A DNA stretch of 64,000 nucleotides. Source: an uncultured Pirellulaceae bacterium. GTDB taxonomy: Bacteria; Planctomycetota; Planctomycetia; Pirellulales; Pirellulaceae. The translations under genes and the position numbers were made by a program. Where the stretch lies: positions 1-64,000 of the forward strand of contig CALFWR010000060.1 in assembly GCA_937928555.1 (NCBI GenBank), in the 5' to 3' direction. The notes below the pieces were generated by a model that searched no databases, had not been told where the DNA came from, and was given only the letters and a program-made list of their open reading frames with translations. Below, one piece after another: positions 25,731 through 33,965 of this stretch. How positions within the stretch are numbered: the stretch's first letter is position 1; each line of letters starts with the position of its first letter.

Positions 25731-26438
25731 CTAGTTCAAACTGAAATCTGGTGGAAACTCACGTCCTTCACCAGTTGAATCTTCGATCGCCGAATCCTCC
25801 GATGGCAGCGCATCCAACGTGCCCAACACCAGCTTCACGCGGCGCAGCACATCGGTCATCGAAAGCGCCGCCTGCTGCTGCTCCACCGGCGCGCCCGACG
25901 CGTAGCATATCAAATCTGCCAACTGACCCAACTCAATTTCGTCGCTCAACAGGTGCTTGACTGATTCCCGGTCGAAAGACTCGTCCAACTGCCGGTGCTT
26001 GATAAATCCATCAAGCAACTTCTTTCGAAGAATCGAATCCGACGGCGCAGCATCGTGGATATCATCCAGCAACTCGACCCTTGCCTGTCGGTAGGGTGTC
26101 CTGACATCCAACTCCTGAACGATTTTCGCCCGCCGCATCCCGGCCAGCAAAAGGTTGTATCGCCCGTCTTCCAACTGCGAGTGGGTCATTACTTTGCCGA
26201 TGCAAACCGTCGGATAAATCTCCGGATTCTCGCGGGAAAGATTCTGGGAATCGGGTATCGAAAGCGCCGTTGTGATCAGGTCGTCATCGATCAAACTGTC
26301 TTCAATCAACTGCAGATATCGGGGTTCGAACAAATGCAGCCCCTGCACAACCCCCGGAAACAGCACCAGATTGGGCAGCGGAAAGAGCCGAACAATGCCG
26401 GAGAAGGAATCTGGAAGTTGAAAATCCGCTGTAGCCAT
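25731..26438 (-). CDS. Lon substrate-binding (LON N-terminal) domain protein
   Basis: A 235-aa stand-alone LON/PUA-like domain protein without ATPase or protease domains. Seen: VRLFPLPNLVLFPGVVQGLHLFEPRYLQLI at the start (the typical Lon-N opening), CIGKVMTHSQLEDGRYNLLLAGMRRAKI in the middle, and a helical C-terminal part (~150-215). Such proteins are widespread and their role is unclear; substrate or adaptor binding is the usual guess. It is the first gene of a minus-strand operon with the SelW-like selenoprotein and the unknown 198-aa protein. Confidence 0.88.
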   Translation of the reverse strand: MATADFQLPDSFSGIVRLFPLPNLVLFPGVVQGLHLFEPRYLQLIEDSLIDDDLITTALSIPDSQNLSRENPEIYPTVCIGKVMTHSQLEDGRYNLLLAGMRRAKIVQELDVRTPYRQARVELLDDIHDAAPSDSILRKKLLDGFIKHRQLDESFDRESVKHLLSDEIELGQLADLICYASGAPVEQQQAALSMTDVLRRVKLVLGTLDALPSEDSAIEDSTGEGREFPPDFSLN

Positions 26439-26579
26439 AACTCAATTCACTGATCCACGTCGCAACTAACAGTAAAGGCATTTCAGGAGACCGTCAATCA
26501 GCTCGCTGGTTGACAGAATCACCGTACCGACACAAAATTTTGCCTCATCGCATCCCCCGACTCCATCGCTGCTCCGCCC

Positions 26580-27149
26580 ATGATTCTGTCCGGACAAGAA
26601 ATCGCCAACAACCTCGGGGACAACATAAAGATTGACCCGTTCTGCCCGGAAAACCTTAACCCAAACAGTTACAACCTTACACTTCACCAGGACATCATGA
26701 CCTACGAAGAGGTCGTCCTGGACATGAAGAAAAGCAATCGGGTTCGACGAATGAAGATCCCCCAGTCGGGCATGGTTCTGGAGCCCAATCGCCTTTATCT
26801 GGCTCGAACGATCGAGCATACCGAAACCCACAATTTGGTTCCCATGATCGAAGGCCGCTCTTCGATTGGCCGTTTGGGCCTGTTCGTTCACGTGACTGCG
26901 GGGTTCGGCGACGTGGGCTTCAAGGGATTCTGGACGCTGGAAATGTTTGCCGTTCAGCCGGTTAAAATCTACCCCGGTGTCGCCATCGCCCAGATCTTTT
27001 ACCACCAGATCAATGGCCAAATCAAAGAGTACGTCAGCAACAAGTACCAGAACAACACCGATATCCAACCAAGCCTCCTCTACAAGGAGCTTAACCCCGA
27101 CGGCGTCACCGAGGACGATGACCAGATGACACTGGGATTCAGAAAGTAA
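26580..27149 (+). CDS. dcd: dCTP deaminase
   Basis: A 189-aa trimeric dUTPase-fold enzyme deaminating dCTP toward dUTP. The signature EGRSSIGRLGLFVHVTAGFG and the following GFKGFWTLEM (catalytic Glu region) are clear. The N-terminus MILSGQEIANNL and the NPNSYNLTL block fit the family. The C-terminus is slightly longer than E. coli Dcd's core motif end. Whether it also has dUTPase activity cannot be decided here. The 288-bp spacer downstream shows no feature. Confidence 0.92.
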   Translation: MILSGQEIANNLGDNIKIDPFCPENLNPNSYNLTLHQDIMTYEEVVLDMKKSNRVRRMKIPQSGMVLEPNRLYLARTIEHTETHNLVPMIEGRSSIGRLGLFVHVTAGFGDVGFKGFWTLEMFAVQPVKIYPGVAIAQIFYHQINGQIKEYVSNKYQNNTDIQPSLLYKELNPDGVTEDDDQMTLGFRK

Positions 27150-27437
27150 CTCCTGCACCGCCTTGATCGCGAATCGCCCGATTGTCGCGCCACCTGCCAA
27201 ATGCGTTGGAAAGCTGCCTTCCCTAGCAGTCGCTACCCCGCGATTGGTTCTGCTGCCAGTATCTACCTGTCAAACTTTTCTGGCAGTGCGGATCGTATCG
27301 CGGCACACTCTCGAAGCTTTTTCATTTTTCTGATATCGCTAAAGTTCGCGCTTGTTTGCCAGCGGTGTGGTTGTAAATTTTCCGTTGTCGGGAACGAGAT
27401 TTCTTCCCCATGGCAATCCACAACCCGTTTTTGATTC

Positions 27438-27989
27438 ATGAGCGACGTCGACTTACTTCTTCAAAACGCAAGGCTCCGCGACGAGATTGAGCCCTACATG
27501 GACGAGTCCGTGTACCTTGTCGATCTTGATCGCATGTCCGTTGACAATGAAAACGAGTTTCTCCGCTCGTTGCTGGACTGGGAAAAAGCTCCCGTGCTAC
27601 CGATCTCGAAATGGTTCGAGCCCGAATTGACCCTGCAGCCACACCATGGGCTGGATGACCACCAGCTTCGCACCAGCCTCTATCAGACAATCAAAAAGCT
27701 TCACCAAAAGCGGATCGTGCTCGAGTACACCGGGCACCTCTCCGAAAGGCAACTGTACTGCCTTGTGATTCGGGATATCCTACCGGCGCAGGAAAAACGG
27801 GTCTCGTTGAGAGGCACATGGCTGCGTTGGCAGTGCATCGACATCGTCGAAGACGAAGAATCGTGGTTGCGGTTTTACGCCAACGACGATGAACGCGACC
27901 TGTGGCAATCCGAAAACCTGCTTCCCTTGCCTCCAAAGCAGCAACTTCCCTTCGATCGTGACTTGCCTGGCACAAACACTCCCCAGTAG
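27438..27989 (+). CDS. Protein of unknown function
   Basis: A 183-aa acidic soluble protein with no signal peptide and no membrane segment. It contains charged helical stretches (ARLRDEIEPYMDESVYLVDLD, SLYQTIKKLHQKRIVLEYTG). I recognise no domain. Codon usage matches neighbouring genes and the frame is clean, so it is taken as real. It is followed 37 bp later by MITE copy D. Confidence 0.7.
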   Translation: MSDVDLLLQNARLRDEIEPYMDESVYLVDLDRMSVDNENEFLRSLLDWEKAPVLPISKWFEPELTLQPHHGLDDHQLRTSLYQTIKKLHQKRIVLEYTGHLSERQLYCLVIRDILPAQEKRVSLRGTWLRWQCIDIVEDEESWLRFYANDDERDLWQSENLLPLPPKQQLPFDRDLPGTNTPQ

Positions 27990-28025
27990 CTGCCCGCTTC
28001 AGTCCCGCCAACAGAGATCCACCAG

Positions 28026-28212
28026 CCCGGATTATTCATGAGGCGTGGGCGTCAGAATCAGTACCGACAGTGATCCGCGACTCTGATGCGATGAAACGAT
28101 CGCTGTGATTTTCATCTACCAGACGATTTACATTTCTTGTTGAAATTCAGCTTTTCCCTTGCTCCCGTTGGCCAGACGTAGAATCAACGCCCGTCGTCGT
28201 GAATAATCCGGG
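28026..28212 (+). mobile_element. 187-bp MITE-like element, copy D
   Basis: CCCGGATTATTCATGAGGCG ... GTGAATAATCCGGG, same orientation as copies A-C. Flanking 5-mers ACCAG (28021-28025) and ATCAG (28213-28217) differ at one base. The right flank includes the TGA stop (28214-28216) of the polysaccharide deacetylase gene, so the element sits directly against the 3' end of the exopolysaccharide operon. Confidence 0.9.
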
Positions 28213-28213
28213 A

Positions 28214-29248
28214 TCAGGAAGTCGCTGAAGATTTCGCGATGTCAGGAGCCGCGCCAAGTGGTGCCACTGAAACGGTGCTAGCCGGAATCTCGCGTTGACG
28301 AACCAATTCCACATGGTCCCTCATGCCGACGACCTCGAAATCTTTTTGCAGTATTTCCATGCATTCAGTCATCAGCAGCATTTTCTTTTCCCGTGGCTGA
28401 TCCATTCCGGGAAAAAACGACAGATCCTGATCGTCGTCATAGCCCATGAAATCCAAGGGATGCATAAGCAAATGGGGCTCCACCGACATCAACCGGCAGA
28501 GCTTGACCGCCATCCAGAAATAGAGCTTCGCCAGGGTGGTCGAAAACCGTCCCAGAAACAGGAGATAGCTACCGTGAATCGGCAGCCTGAAGATCGGCAT
28601 GGTTGTGACGGGCATTTCCACAAGTTCACGGCCGCGCCAACTGAACTTCCACGGATTAAGTGACTTGAACCCGTCAGTGAAACGACCGAACAGCTCCTTG
28701 CGGTCTTCTTTTTCTTCCCGTGACAATCGAGAGCTGAGAAAGTAGTAAAGCCTCGCAACGGGCCCCAGAAAAGTTGGAAACGTGGTTCCATCGTAAACGT
28801 AGCCTCGCCGCATCAAAGTCCGTAGCACTTCATCAGAGAGACTGAAGCCCGGGCCACGAAACCCCCTGGGTATCTGACCGGTTGCGTTGTAGATGCTTCG
28901 CTCGGAACGCTCGAACTCTTCCTCCAATTTTTCTGGTGGATAAAGGTGAAGCCATGGCTCATGTCGAAACGAATGATTGGCGACTTCGTGCCCACGTCGC
29001 GAAATCGAATCCAACGCTGCGAGATTGCCTTCGTCTTCGGCGTCCTGACCAACGATAAAAAAAGTGCTGCGAATCGCCCGCTGGTCCAGCCAGTCAAGAA
29101 TGCGCGGAACGATCATCGGAAGGTAACTGGGCATTGACTCCCAGTTCGGATCACCGTGGGCTTTCAAATACGCCCATTTATTATCCAAGTCGATCGAGCA
29201 ACTGGCAAAATGTTTCGTCATCGGCGTAAACCCGCGAATCTGGTGCAA
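28214..29248 (-). CDS. Polysaccharide deacetylase (NodB-type)
   Basis: A 344-aa carbohydrate esterase family 4-like protein. CSIDLDN near the start is the metal/catalytic Asp region, STFFIVGQDAED the following strand, and GHEVANHSFRHEPW the metal-binding His pair; RGFRGPGF is the third motif. It probably N-deacetylates a polysaccharide or lipid-linked glycan. It is the last gene of the minus-strand exopolysaccharide operon, 11 bp after the GT4 gene. An alternative start is M10 (29221, MTKHFASCSIDLD), which fits homologues slightly better. Confidence 0.88.
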   Translation of the reverse strand: MHQIRGFTPMTKHFASCSIDLDNKWAYLKAHGDPNWESMPSYLPMIVPRILDWLDQRAIRSTFFIVGQDAEDEGNLAALDSISRRGHEVANHSFRHEPWLHLYPPEKLEEEFERSERSIYNATGQIPRGFRGPGFSLSDEVLRTLMRRGYVYDGTTFPTFLGPVARLYYFLSSRLSREEKEDRKELFGRFTDGFKSLNPWKFSWRGRELVEMPVTTMPIFRLPIHGSYLLFLGRFSTTLAKLYFWMAVKLCRLMSVEPHLLMHPLDFMGYDDDQDLSFFPGMDQPREKKMLLMTECMEILQKDFEVVGMRDHVELVRQREIPASTVSVAPLGAAPDIAKSSATS

Positions 29249-29259
29249 ACTTTAATTTT

Positions 29260-30462
29260 TTAAGGAGAACTTTTCGATGCAACGGTCCGCACAACCTCTA
29301 ACATTTTGTCTGCCGAAGTTTGCGGTGTGACATGGGCCACGGATTGCCGAGCATTTTGGCCCATCTTCGCAAGGTCGTCAGCGGAGGTGCAAAGCGCACG
29401 ACCAATCGCGGCAACCATATCCTGCTCGTCCAAAGGATCGAACTGCCAACCATTATGACCTTCAAGACAACAGGTTTCCACCGACTGCGCGTACTTGCTA
29501 CCGAGCACCGGCAAGCCCGAAGCCATCGCTTCGACAGGCACCAACCCCCACTCGTCGGCAAGCGTGGGAAAGACACAGATATCGGATTCGCCGTACGCCG
29601 ACCCAAGCTGCCCGGTGTCGCAATCGCCCAAAAAGTTGATTTTCAGGTTTTCACCGCCCAACTCCGCGACCTGTTCCTGTAGCGGTCCACTGCCAGCGAC
29701 CATGAACTCAACCGATGAATCGCGATTGGCTGCAGACCAGCGTTTGAGCGCGTTGGTGAACTGAAGAATACCCTTCCGCTCGCTGATCATCCCGCAGAAA
29801 AGCAATTTGACCGGATCGTCCCCGTTTTTCTTCGCTCGCGGTCCCGAATAAACCGTGTCCCAGTCAATGCAGTACGGCAAATGGAACAATCTTTCATCCG
29901 ACACGCCCAGCGATTGCAGGTACGACCTACAGCTCGGGCCGTTGTAAGTGAGATAGTCAACGCCCTTGCAAACCAATTTGCGAAACACCCGTCGCAAGGG
30001 GCCGCGTTCCTGTTCAATATGTTGGGACATGTTCCCCACCATCACCAGCGGGACGCCTCTGCGCATGCGCCGATAGACGACCGAAAGAAGCGTCCTCATG
30101 CCCATCTCGTAAGACATCACCACATCGGGCCGAAGCTCACGCAATCGCTTGAGCGTATCGACCGGAACATGAATGAAGTTGTCTTCCTTAAATCCGGATG
30201 AGTGCCGCCAATTCGCGGTGAACATCCAGCTCTTTTGAACCGCCACATCGAGATCCTGCCATTGAGCCTCCCAACTACGGTCTGGTTCCATGGGAATGGA
30301 CAGCAGGATCGTCAACTTGCCGACGCGTTTGGAAAATTCACGCAAGGCAGCAACGTGATGCCGACGAAGATAGTTGATCAAAACCACGACATGGCCATCA
30401 TAAAACTCGGGCAATGTCTCTCCCGGCGCCGGCGCATGCTGACTGTCCAACATCGTGCTCAT
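29260..30462 (-). CDS. Glycosyltransferase family 4
   Basis: A 400-aa GT-B glycosyltransferase. The C-terminal domain shows FCGMISERKGILQF (nucleotide-sugar binding strand), YGESDICVFPTLADEWGLVPVEAMASGLPVLGS (the E-x7-E motif of GT4) and the closing helix. It transfers a sugar in exopolysaccharide repeat-unit assembly on the cytoplasmic face. The start codon overlaps the stop of the O-antigen ligase-like gene by 4 bp (ATGA-type), confirming the operon. Confidence 0.88.
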   Translation of the reverse strand: MSTMLDSQHAPAPGETLPEFYDGHVVVLINYLRRHHVAALREFSKRVGKLTILLSIPMEPDRSWEAQWQDLDVAVQKSWMFTANWRHSSGFKEDNFIHVPVDTLKRLRELRPDVVMSYEMGMRTLLSVVYRRMRRGVPLVMVGNMSQHIEQERGPLRRVFRKLVCKGVDYLTYNGPSCRSYLQSLGVSDERLFHLPYCIDWDTVYSGPRAKKNGDDPVKLLFCGMISERKGILQFTNALKRWSAANRDSSVEFMVAGSGPLQEQVAELGGENLKINFLGDCDTGQLGSAYGESDICVFPTLADEWGLVPVEAMASGLPVLGSKYAQSVETCCLEGHNGWQFDPLDEQDMVAAIGRALCTSADDLAKMGQNARQSVAHVTPQTSADKMLEVVRTVASKSSP

Positions 30463-31844
30463 TGAGAACTTTCGAGTCTGAGAAACTGCCCGGTCGGACC
30501 ATCCGATTCAGTTTTGATTCCACGACTGCCGTGAGTTACCGCAGGATCGTCAGCCATCAGGGGCCAGCACAAAGCAACGATCCAGATCATTGTCGGCATG
30601 CCCGCGAGAATGGAAAAAATGACGTTCTCAAAGATTCCATTGACCACGATGAATACGATCACTGAATCCGCCAGTGGGTGGCGGTTGAAAAAAAGCGATC
30701 TCAACCTTCCGAGGATCATCAACACACATGCCAACCCACCAAAGATTCCCGAGCTAAACGCAACGTTCAGAATCAGATTGTGCGTGTACTGGGAGTACTG
30801 CTCGAGGAAAAACACGGACGTCGTCGCACCGTAGCCGGTCAGTGGTTGCTCTGAAATCAGGCGCATCGAATAAGCCCAGATCTCCGATCGGCCAGTGGCA
30901 GTTGTCAGCTCTTCGGTGTCACCGGATTTGGAAAGGAACGCCAGTTTGTTCATCAGCTGTTGCTCAATGTCGCTTTGCGTGCTGGCCAACAACACCACCA
31001 GCAACCCAACGAATCCGGCAATGAAAAAGTATTTGAAGTAGGCGGGCTTGAAAATCACATGCCGGTATCCGACTGCCAACGCCACGACCGTCGCCAACAC
31101 GGAAGTTCGCGAGAGGCAGTTCACCAACGCCCCCAACGCCAGCAGGCCAAGAAAAATCAACCACCGCGAGCGGAACTGATACGTGGAAACGATGACAACA
31201 ATCAAAACCAGTGTCAGCCCCGAGTACTGTCCAAGCGTGTTGGCGTGAGCCAAACCGCTCATGCGATAGGCAAATTGTCCTTCCGGAAGCGGTTCGACAA
31301 GAATTCCAATCGACGGCACAAAAAAGTAAACCAGCCAGGATCCAACAATGAACAGAGCCATCCCGGTCACGATCGCCGTCAGGACTTTCATGACTCCCAG
31401 ATGATCAAGCGCCGTCACTGTCAGTAGCAGCACGCATAGAATCGAGGATGCGGAAACAAACGATTTCAGTGGCGTAATCGAATTCGGAACCGCGAGAAAA
31501 TAGAAGAAGGTGATTACCACCATCCAAAGAATCGGAAACGATCCGATGAGCTTCTGCACTCTCTGGCGGGTCGTCAGGCCAAAGAGCCCGTAAACTCCGG
31601 CGAGCCCGACCAGTCCCAGCTTGACCAACACCTGCCCGTCCAGCCCGACTTCGTCTTTACCTACCGTAAAGTTCGCCAGATTCATGAACGTACAGCCGCA
31701 AATCAGCGACCAGCCCAGCAGCGAAATGATCGACGTGTCACCGAGAGACCGGATTCGCTCCGACATCGTTACGTCTTTAATTCGTGGAGAATCGCTGTTT
31801 TGTCCAATCGAAACACCCGCCATCACTGAACCTCCAGCGGGCAC
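30459..31844 (-). CDS. O-antigen ligase / Wzy-like polymerase
   Basis: A 461-aa polytopic membrane protein, about 11-12 hydrophobic segments, with a long periplasmic loop region (SKSGDTEELTTATGRSEIWA, then LTGYGATTSVFFLEQYSQYTHN). The conserved GR-x-IW and TGYG...HN motifs belong to the Wzy/WaaL superfamily. Which of ligase or polymerase cannot be decided from sequence; within an exopolysaccharide operon, polymerase is likelier. Internal starts at M27 (31766) and M8 are possible; the first ~25 residues look unlike a membrane protein N-terminus. Confidence 0.82.
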   Translation of the reverse strand: MPAGGSVMAGVSIGQNSDSPRIKDVTMSERIRSLGDTSIISLLGWSLICGCTFMNLANFTVGKDEVGLDGQVLVKLGLVGLAGVYGLFGLTTRQRVQKLIGSFPILWMVVITFFYFLAVPNSITPLKSFVSASSILCVLLLTVTALDHLGVMKVLTAIVTGMALFIVGSWLVYFFVPSIGILVEPLPEGQFAYRMSGLAHANTLGQYSGLTLVLIVVIVSTYQFRSRWLIFLGLLALGALVNCLSRTSVLATVVALAVGYRHVIFKPAYFKYFFIAGFVGLLVVLLASTQSDIEQQLMNKLAFLSKSGDTEELTTATGRSEIWAYSMRLISEQPLTGYGATTSVFFLEQYSQYTHNLILNVAFSSGIFGGLACVLMILGRLRSLFFNRHPLADSVIVFIVVNGIFENVIFSILAGMPTMIWIVALCWPLMADDPAVTHGSRGIKTESDGPTGQFLRLESSQ

Positions 31845-31907
31845 GCGAACCGACGCTCTGCATCTCGCAAGACCACCAACAGGACAGCTTCCATCTCGGG
31901 CACCGCT

Positions 31908-33200
31908 CTATACAGACCCACGATGCCGAACAACGATCCATGCCGTTTCGCCGATCAATCGTAAATCATGGATCAAACCGCGCTGACGAATGTACTCCAT
32001 ATCCATTCGCATCCACTCGTTGAATTTGGTATTCCTGCCGCCACGGGCCTGCCAAATACAAGTCAACCCCGGTAGCACGGCCAATCGTTGCCTCTGCCAC
32101 GGCTCACAAGCAAGCGACTCGTCGACCGGCAACGGTCGCGGCCCTACCAGCGACATCGTTCCGGTGAGAACGTTGACCAGTTGCGGCAGTTCGTCGATAC
32201 AGGATTTACGAAGGTACTTTCCAATCACGGTAACTCGGGGATCATCCGTCAACTTGAACGCCGGACCATCCTGCTCGCTCAACTCACGAAGCCCCGCCTT
32301 TTTTGCTTCGGCGTCAGGAACCATGGTGCGAAATTTGAGAATGTCGAACAGCTCGCCGTCTTTTCCTTCGCGCCGTTGGCGAAAAAATACCGGACCCGGT
32401 GACGACAATTTGATCGCGGTCGCTGCTGCGATGAAAACTGGCGACAGGACTAGCAAACCCGCTGCGGCACCGGCAACGTCAACAGCGCGTTTCCAGACAG
32501 GAGTTGCTCTCGCAGAAGCAAAAAGGTACCGCGTACCGGTCCCCTGAGCTTGAGGCTGGGCGACGACCTGATGTTTTACCTTTTCGCTTTTTGCAATTTT
32601 TGGAGCCGTCAACGTTGCCACTGCCCCGTGGCCGTCATCATAACATTTGACCACATCATTGCCCCCGCATGGACCATCAATACGAAACTGCAATTCCTCG
32701 CCATCGGTATAGCTTTTGTTGTCAGTCGGCGGTCTATCCTGCCAATGCCGGGTCAGCCCGGTGAATTCCCCGATAACAATGTCGTCCCATGGATAAATCG
32801 AAATCGAGGACTCGAGTTTGATGCCTTTGGAGGTCGCAAGTTCGTCCAAAGAATCAACGACAAGTGTTGCGCCGTCCTTGCCAGTCTCAGGAAGCAGAAT
32901 CGAAAGCTTCAATTGATGCCAGCCGATGGTATCCGAAACACGCAAGCGGCCACGAAACGATTCAATCAGTTCGTCAAGTTCGGTGTCGTTGACTTTGAAA
33001 TCACAAAAGTCCAACGAGACAATGGCAAACTCGGGGTTATTACTTCTTCGATTGGAGCGATCAATCTCTTTGTTGACCTCTACCTGAAACCGCTCCGACG
33101 AAAGAACGTGGCGATAACCGGGAGGGGGAGTCAGCGTTGAGATCGGACGCAGTAGCGTCCTAAGCAATGATTCGCGTTTTCGGCGGTTCCGAATGATCAT
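31908..33200 (-). CDS. Polyprenyl-phosphate sugar-1-phosphate transferase with N-terminal GGDEF-like region
   Basis: A 430-aa protein. Residues ~235-430 are a bacterial sugar transferase (PglC/WcaJ-type): KRAVDVAGAAAGLLVLSPVF (re-entrant helix), GPVFFRQRREGKDG, LKFRTMVPDAE, KYLRKSCIDELPQLVNVLTG and SLVGPRPLPVDE. It initiates repeat-unit synthesis by transferring a sugar phosphate to undecaprenyl phosphate. Residues ~30-145 resemble a worn GGDEF domain: the frame SDTIGWHQLKLSILLPETG replaces the usual ARLGGDEFAILLPET, so no cyclase activity is expected. The usual multi-pass N-terminal membrane region of WcaJ is absent. Confidence 0.88.
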   Translation of the reverse strand: MIIRNRRKRESLLRTLLRPISTLTPPPGYRHVLSSERFQVEVNKEIDRSNRRSNNPEFAIVSLDFCDFKVNDTELDELIESFRGRLRVSDTIGWHQLKLSILLPETGKDGATLVVDSLDELATSKGIKLESSISIYPWDDIVIGEFTGLTRHWQDRPPTDNKSYTDGEELQFRIDGPCGGNDVVKCYDDGHGAVATLTAPKIAKSEKVKHQVVAQPQAQGTGTRYLFASARATPVWKRAVDVAGAAAGLLVLSPVFIAAATAIKLSSPGPVFFRQRREGKDGELFDILKFRTMVPDAEAKKAGLRELSEQDGPAFKLTDDPRVTVIGKYLRKSCIDELPQLVNVLTGTMSLVGPRPLPVDESLACEPWQRQRLAVLPGLTCIWQARGGRNTKFNEWMRMDMEYIRQRGLIHDLRLIGETAWIVVRHRGSV

Positions 33201-33278
33201 TGTTCAGTAATTCCGTGGGAGTAAAACAAGGAGGAAAACAAGGAGGAAAACAGGGAGGAGGTGTCGTCGCAACAAGGC

Positions 33279-33965
33279 TTACTGCTTGTTGATGACAAGT
33301 CCAATAATGGGAACACCAAGGCCTTGCATCAGTTGGCGAAACCGTCCGATGCGACGGTGGTCGATCTGGTTGGCTTCGGCCGCGAGGATCACGCCATCAA
33401 GATGGGGCACAATGGAATAACAGGCCGTCAAATGATTAGCCAGAGGAAGATCAAAAATTGCATAACGATAGTCGAGGAAACTACGGTTGATCGTGGCCGG
33501 CAGCAAGTCAAAAGGAAGCTCCATCGCAACCTGATCGGTGACCTGACCGGGGCCCAGAAGATCAAGGCCGACGATCGGTGTTTCGGTGACCGACGCTTCC
33601 ATTTCAGCCATCTCGACCAAAACATCACTTAACCCGGGCTTTCTGGACTGTCCGAGGCGGCGAGTCAGAAAAGGTTTGCCAAAGTTCGATTCGACAAGCA
33701 GCGTCCGAGAACGGGAAAGTGAACCAATGGCGACAGCAAGGTTGTACGCAATCGTGCTTGTACCGGCCTTGGCTTGCATCGAGGTAACTCCGACGGTCCG
33801 CACGGGCCGGGTCACATTACCGTTACCGCTACCGTCAAACCAGTGACGGGTCTGCCGAGCCAAAGCCAAAAAATGACGACGAAGGCTTGAGCTGGGCGCT
33901 ACACCCATTCGCTTGGCACGCTGCAAATCTGTCTGTTCGCGACTTCGAGCATTCTCAATCATCAA
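33279..33965 (-). CDS. CpsD/CapB-like P-loop protein with degenerate nucleotide site
   Basis: A 228-aa protein of the MinD/BY-kinase fold, the cytoplasmic partner of Wzz/GumC-type proteins. The P-loop region is VTSMQAKAGTSTIAYNLA (residues ~60-77), where the BY-kinase pattern would be VTSxxPGEGKSTxxxNLA; the Walker A Lys is Thr69. Walker A' (normally DADLRRP) is ESNFGKP. Walker B (YAIFDLPL) keeps its Asp. No C-terminal tyrosine cluster is present. It is probably not an active kinase; a scaffolding role is inferred. The start overlaps the upstream Wzz-like gene by 4 bp. Confidence 0.8.
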   Translation of the reverse strand: MMIENARSREQTDLQRAKRMGVAPSSSLRRHFLALARQTRHWFDGSGNGNVTRPVRTVGVTSMQAKAGTSTIAYNLAVAIGSLSRSRTLLVESNFGKPFLTRRLGQSRKPGLSDVLVEMAEMEASVTETPIVGLDLLGPGQVTDQVAMELPFDLLPATINRSFLDYRYAIFDLPLANHLTACYSIVPHLDGVILAAEANQIDHRRIGRFRQLMQGLGVPIIGLVINKQ

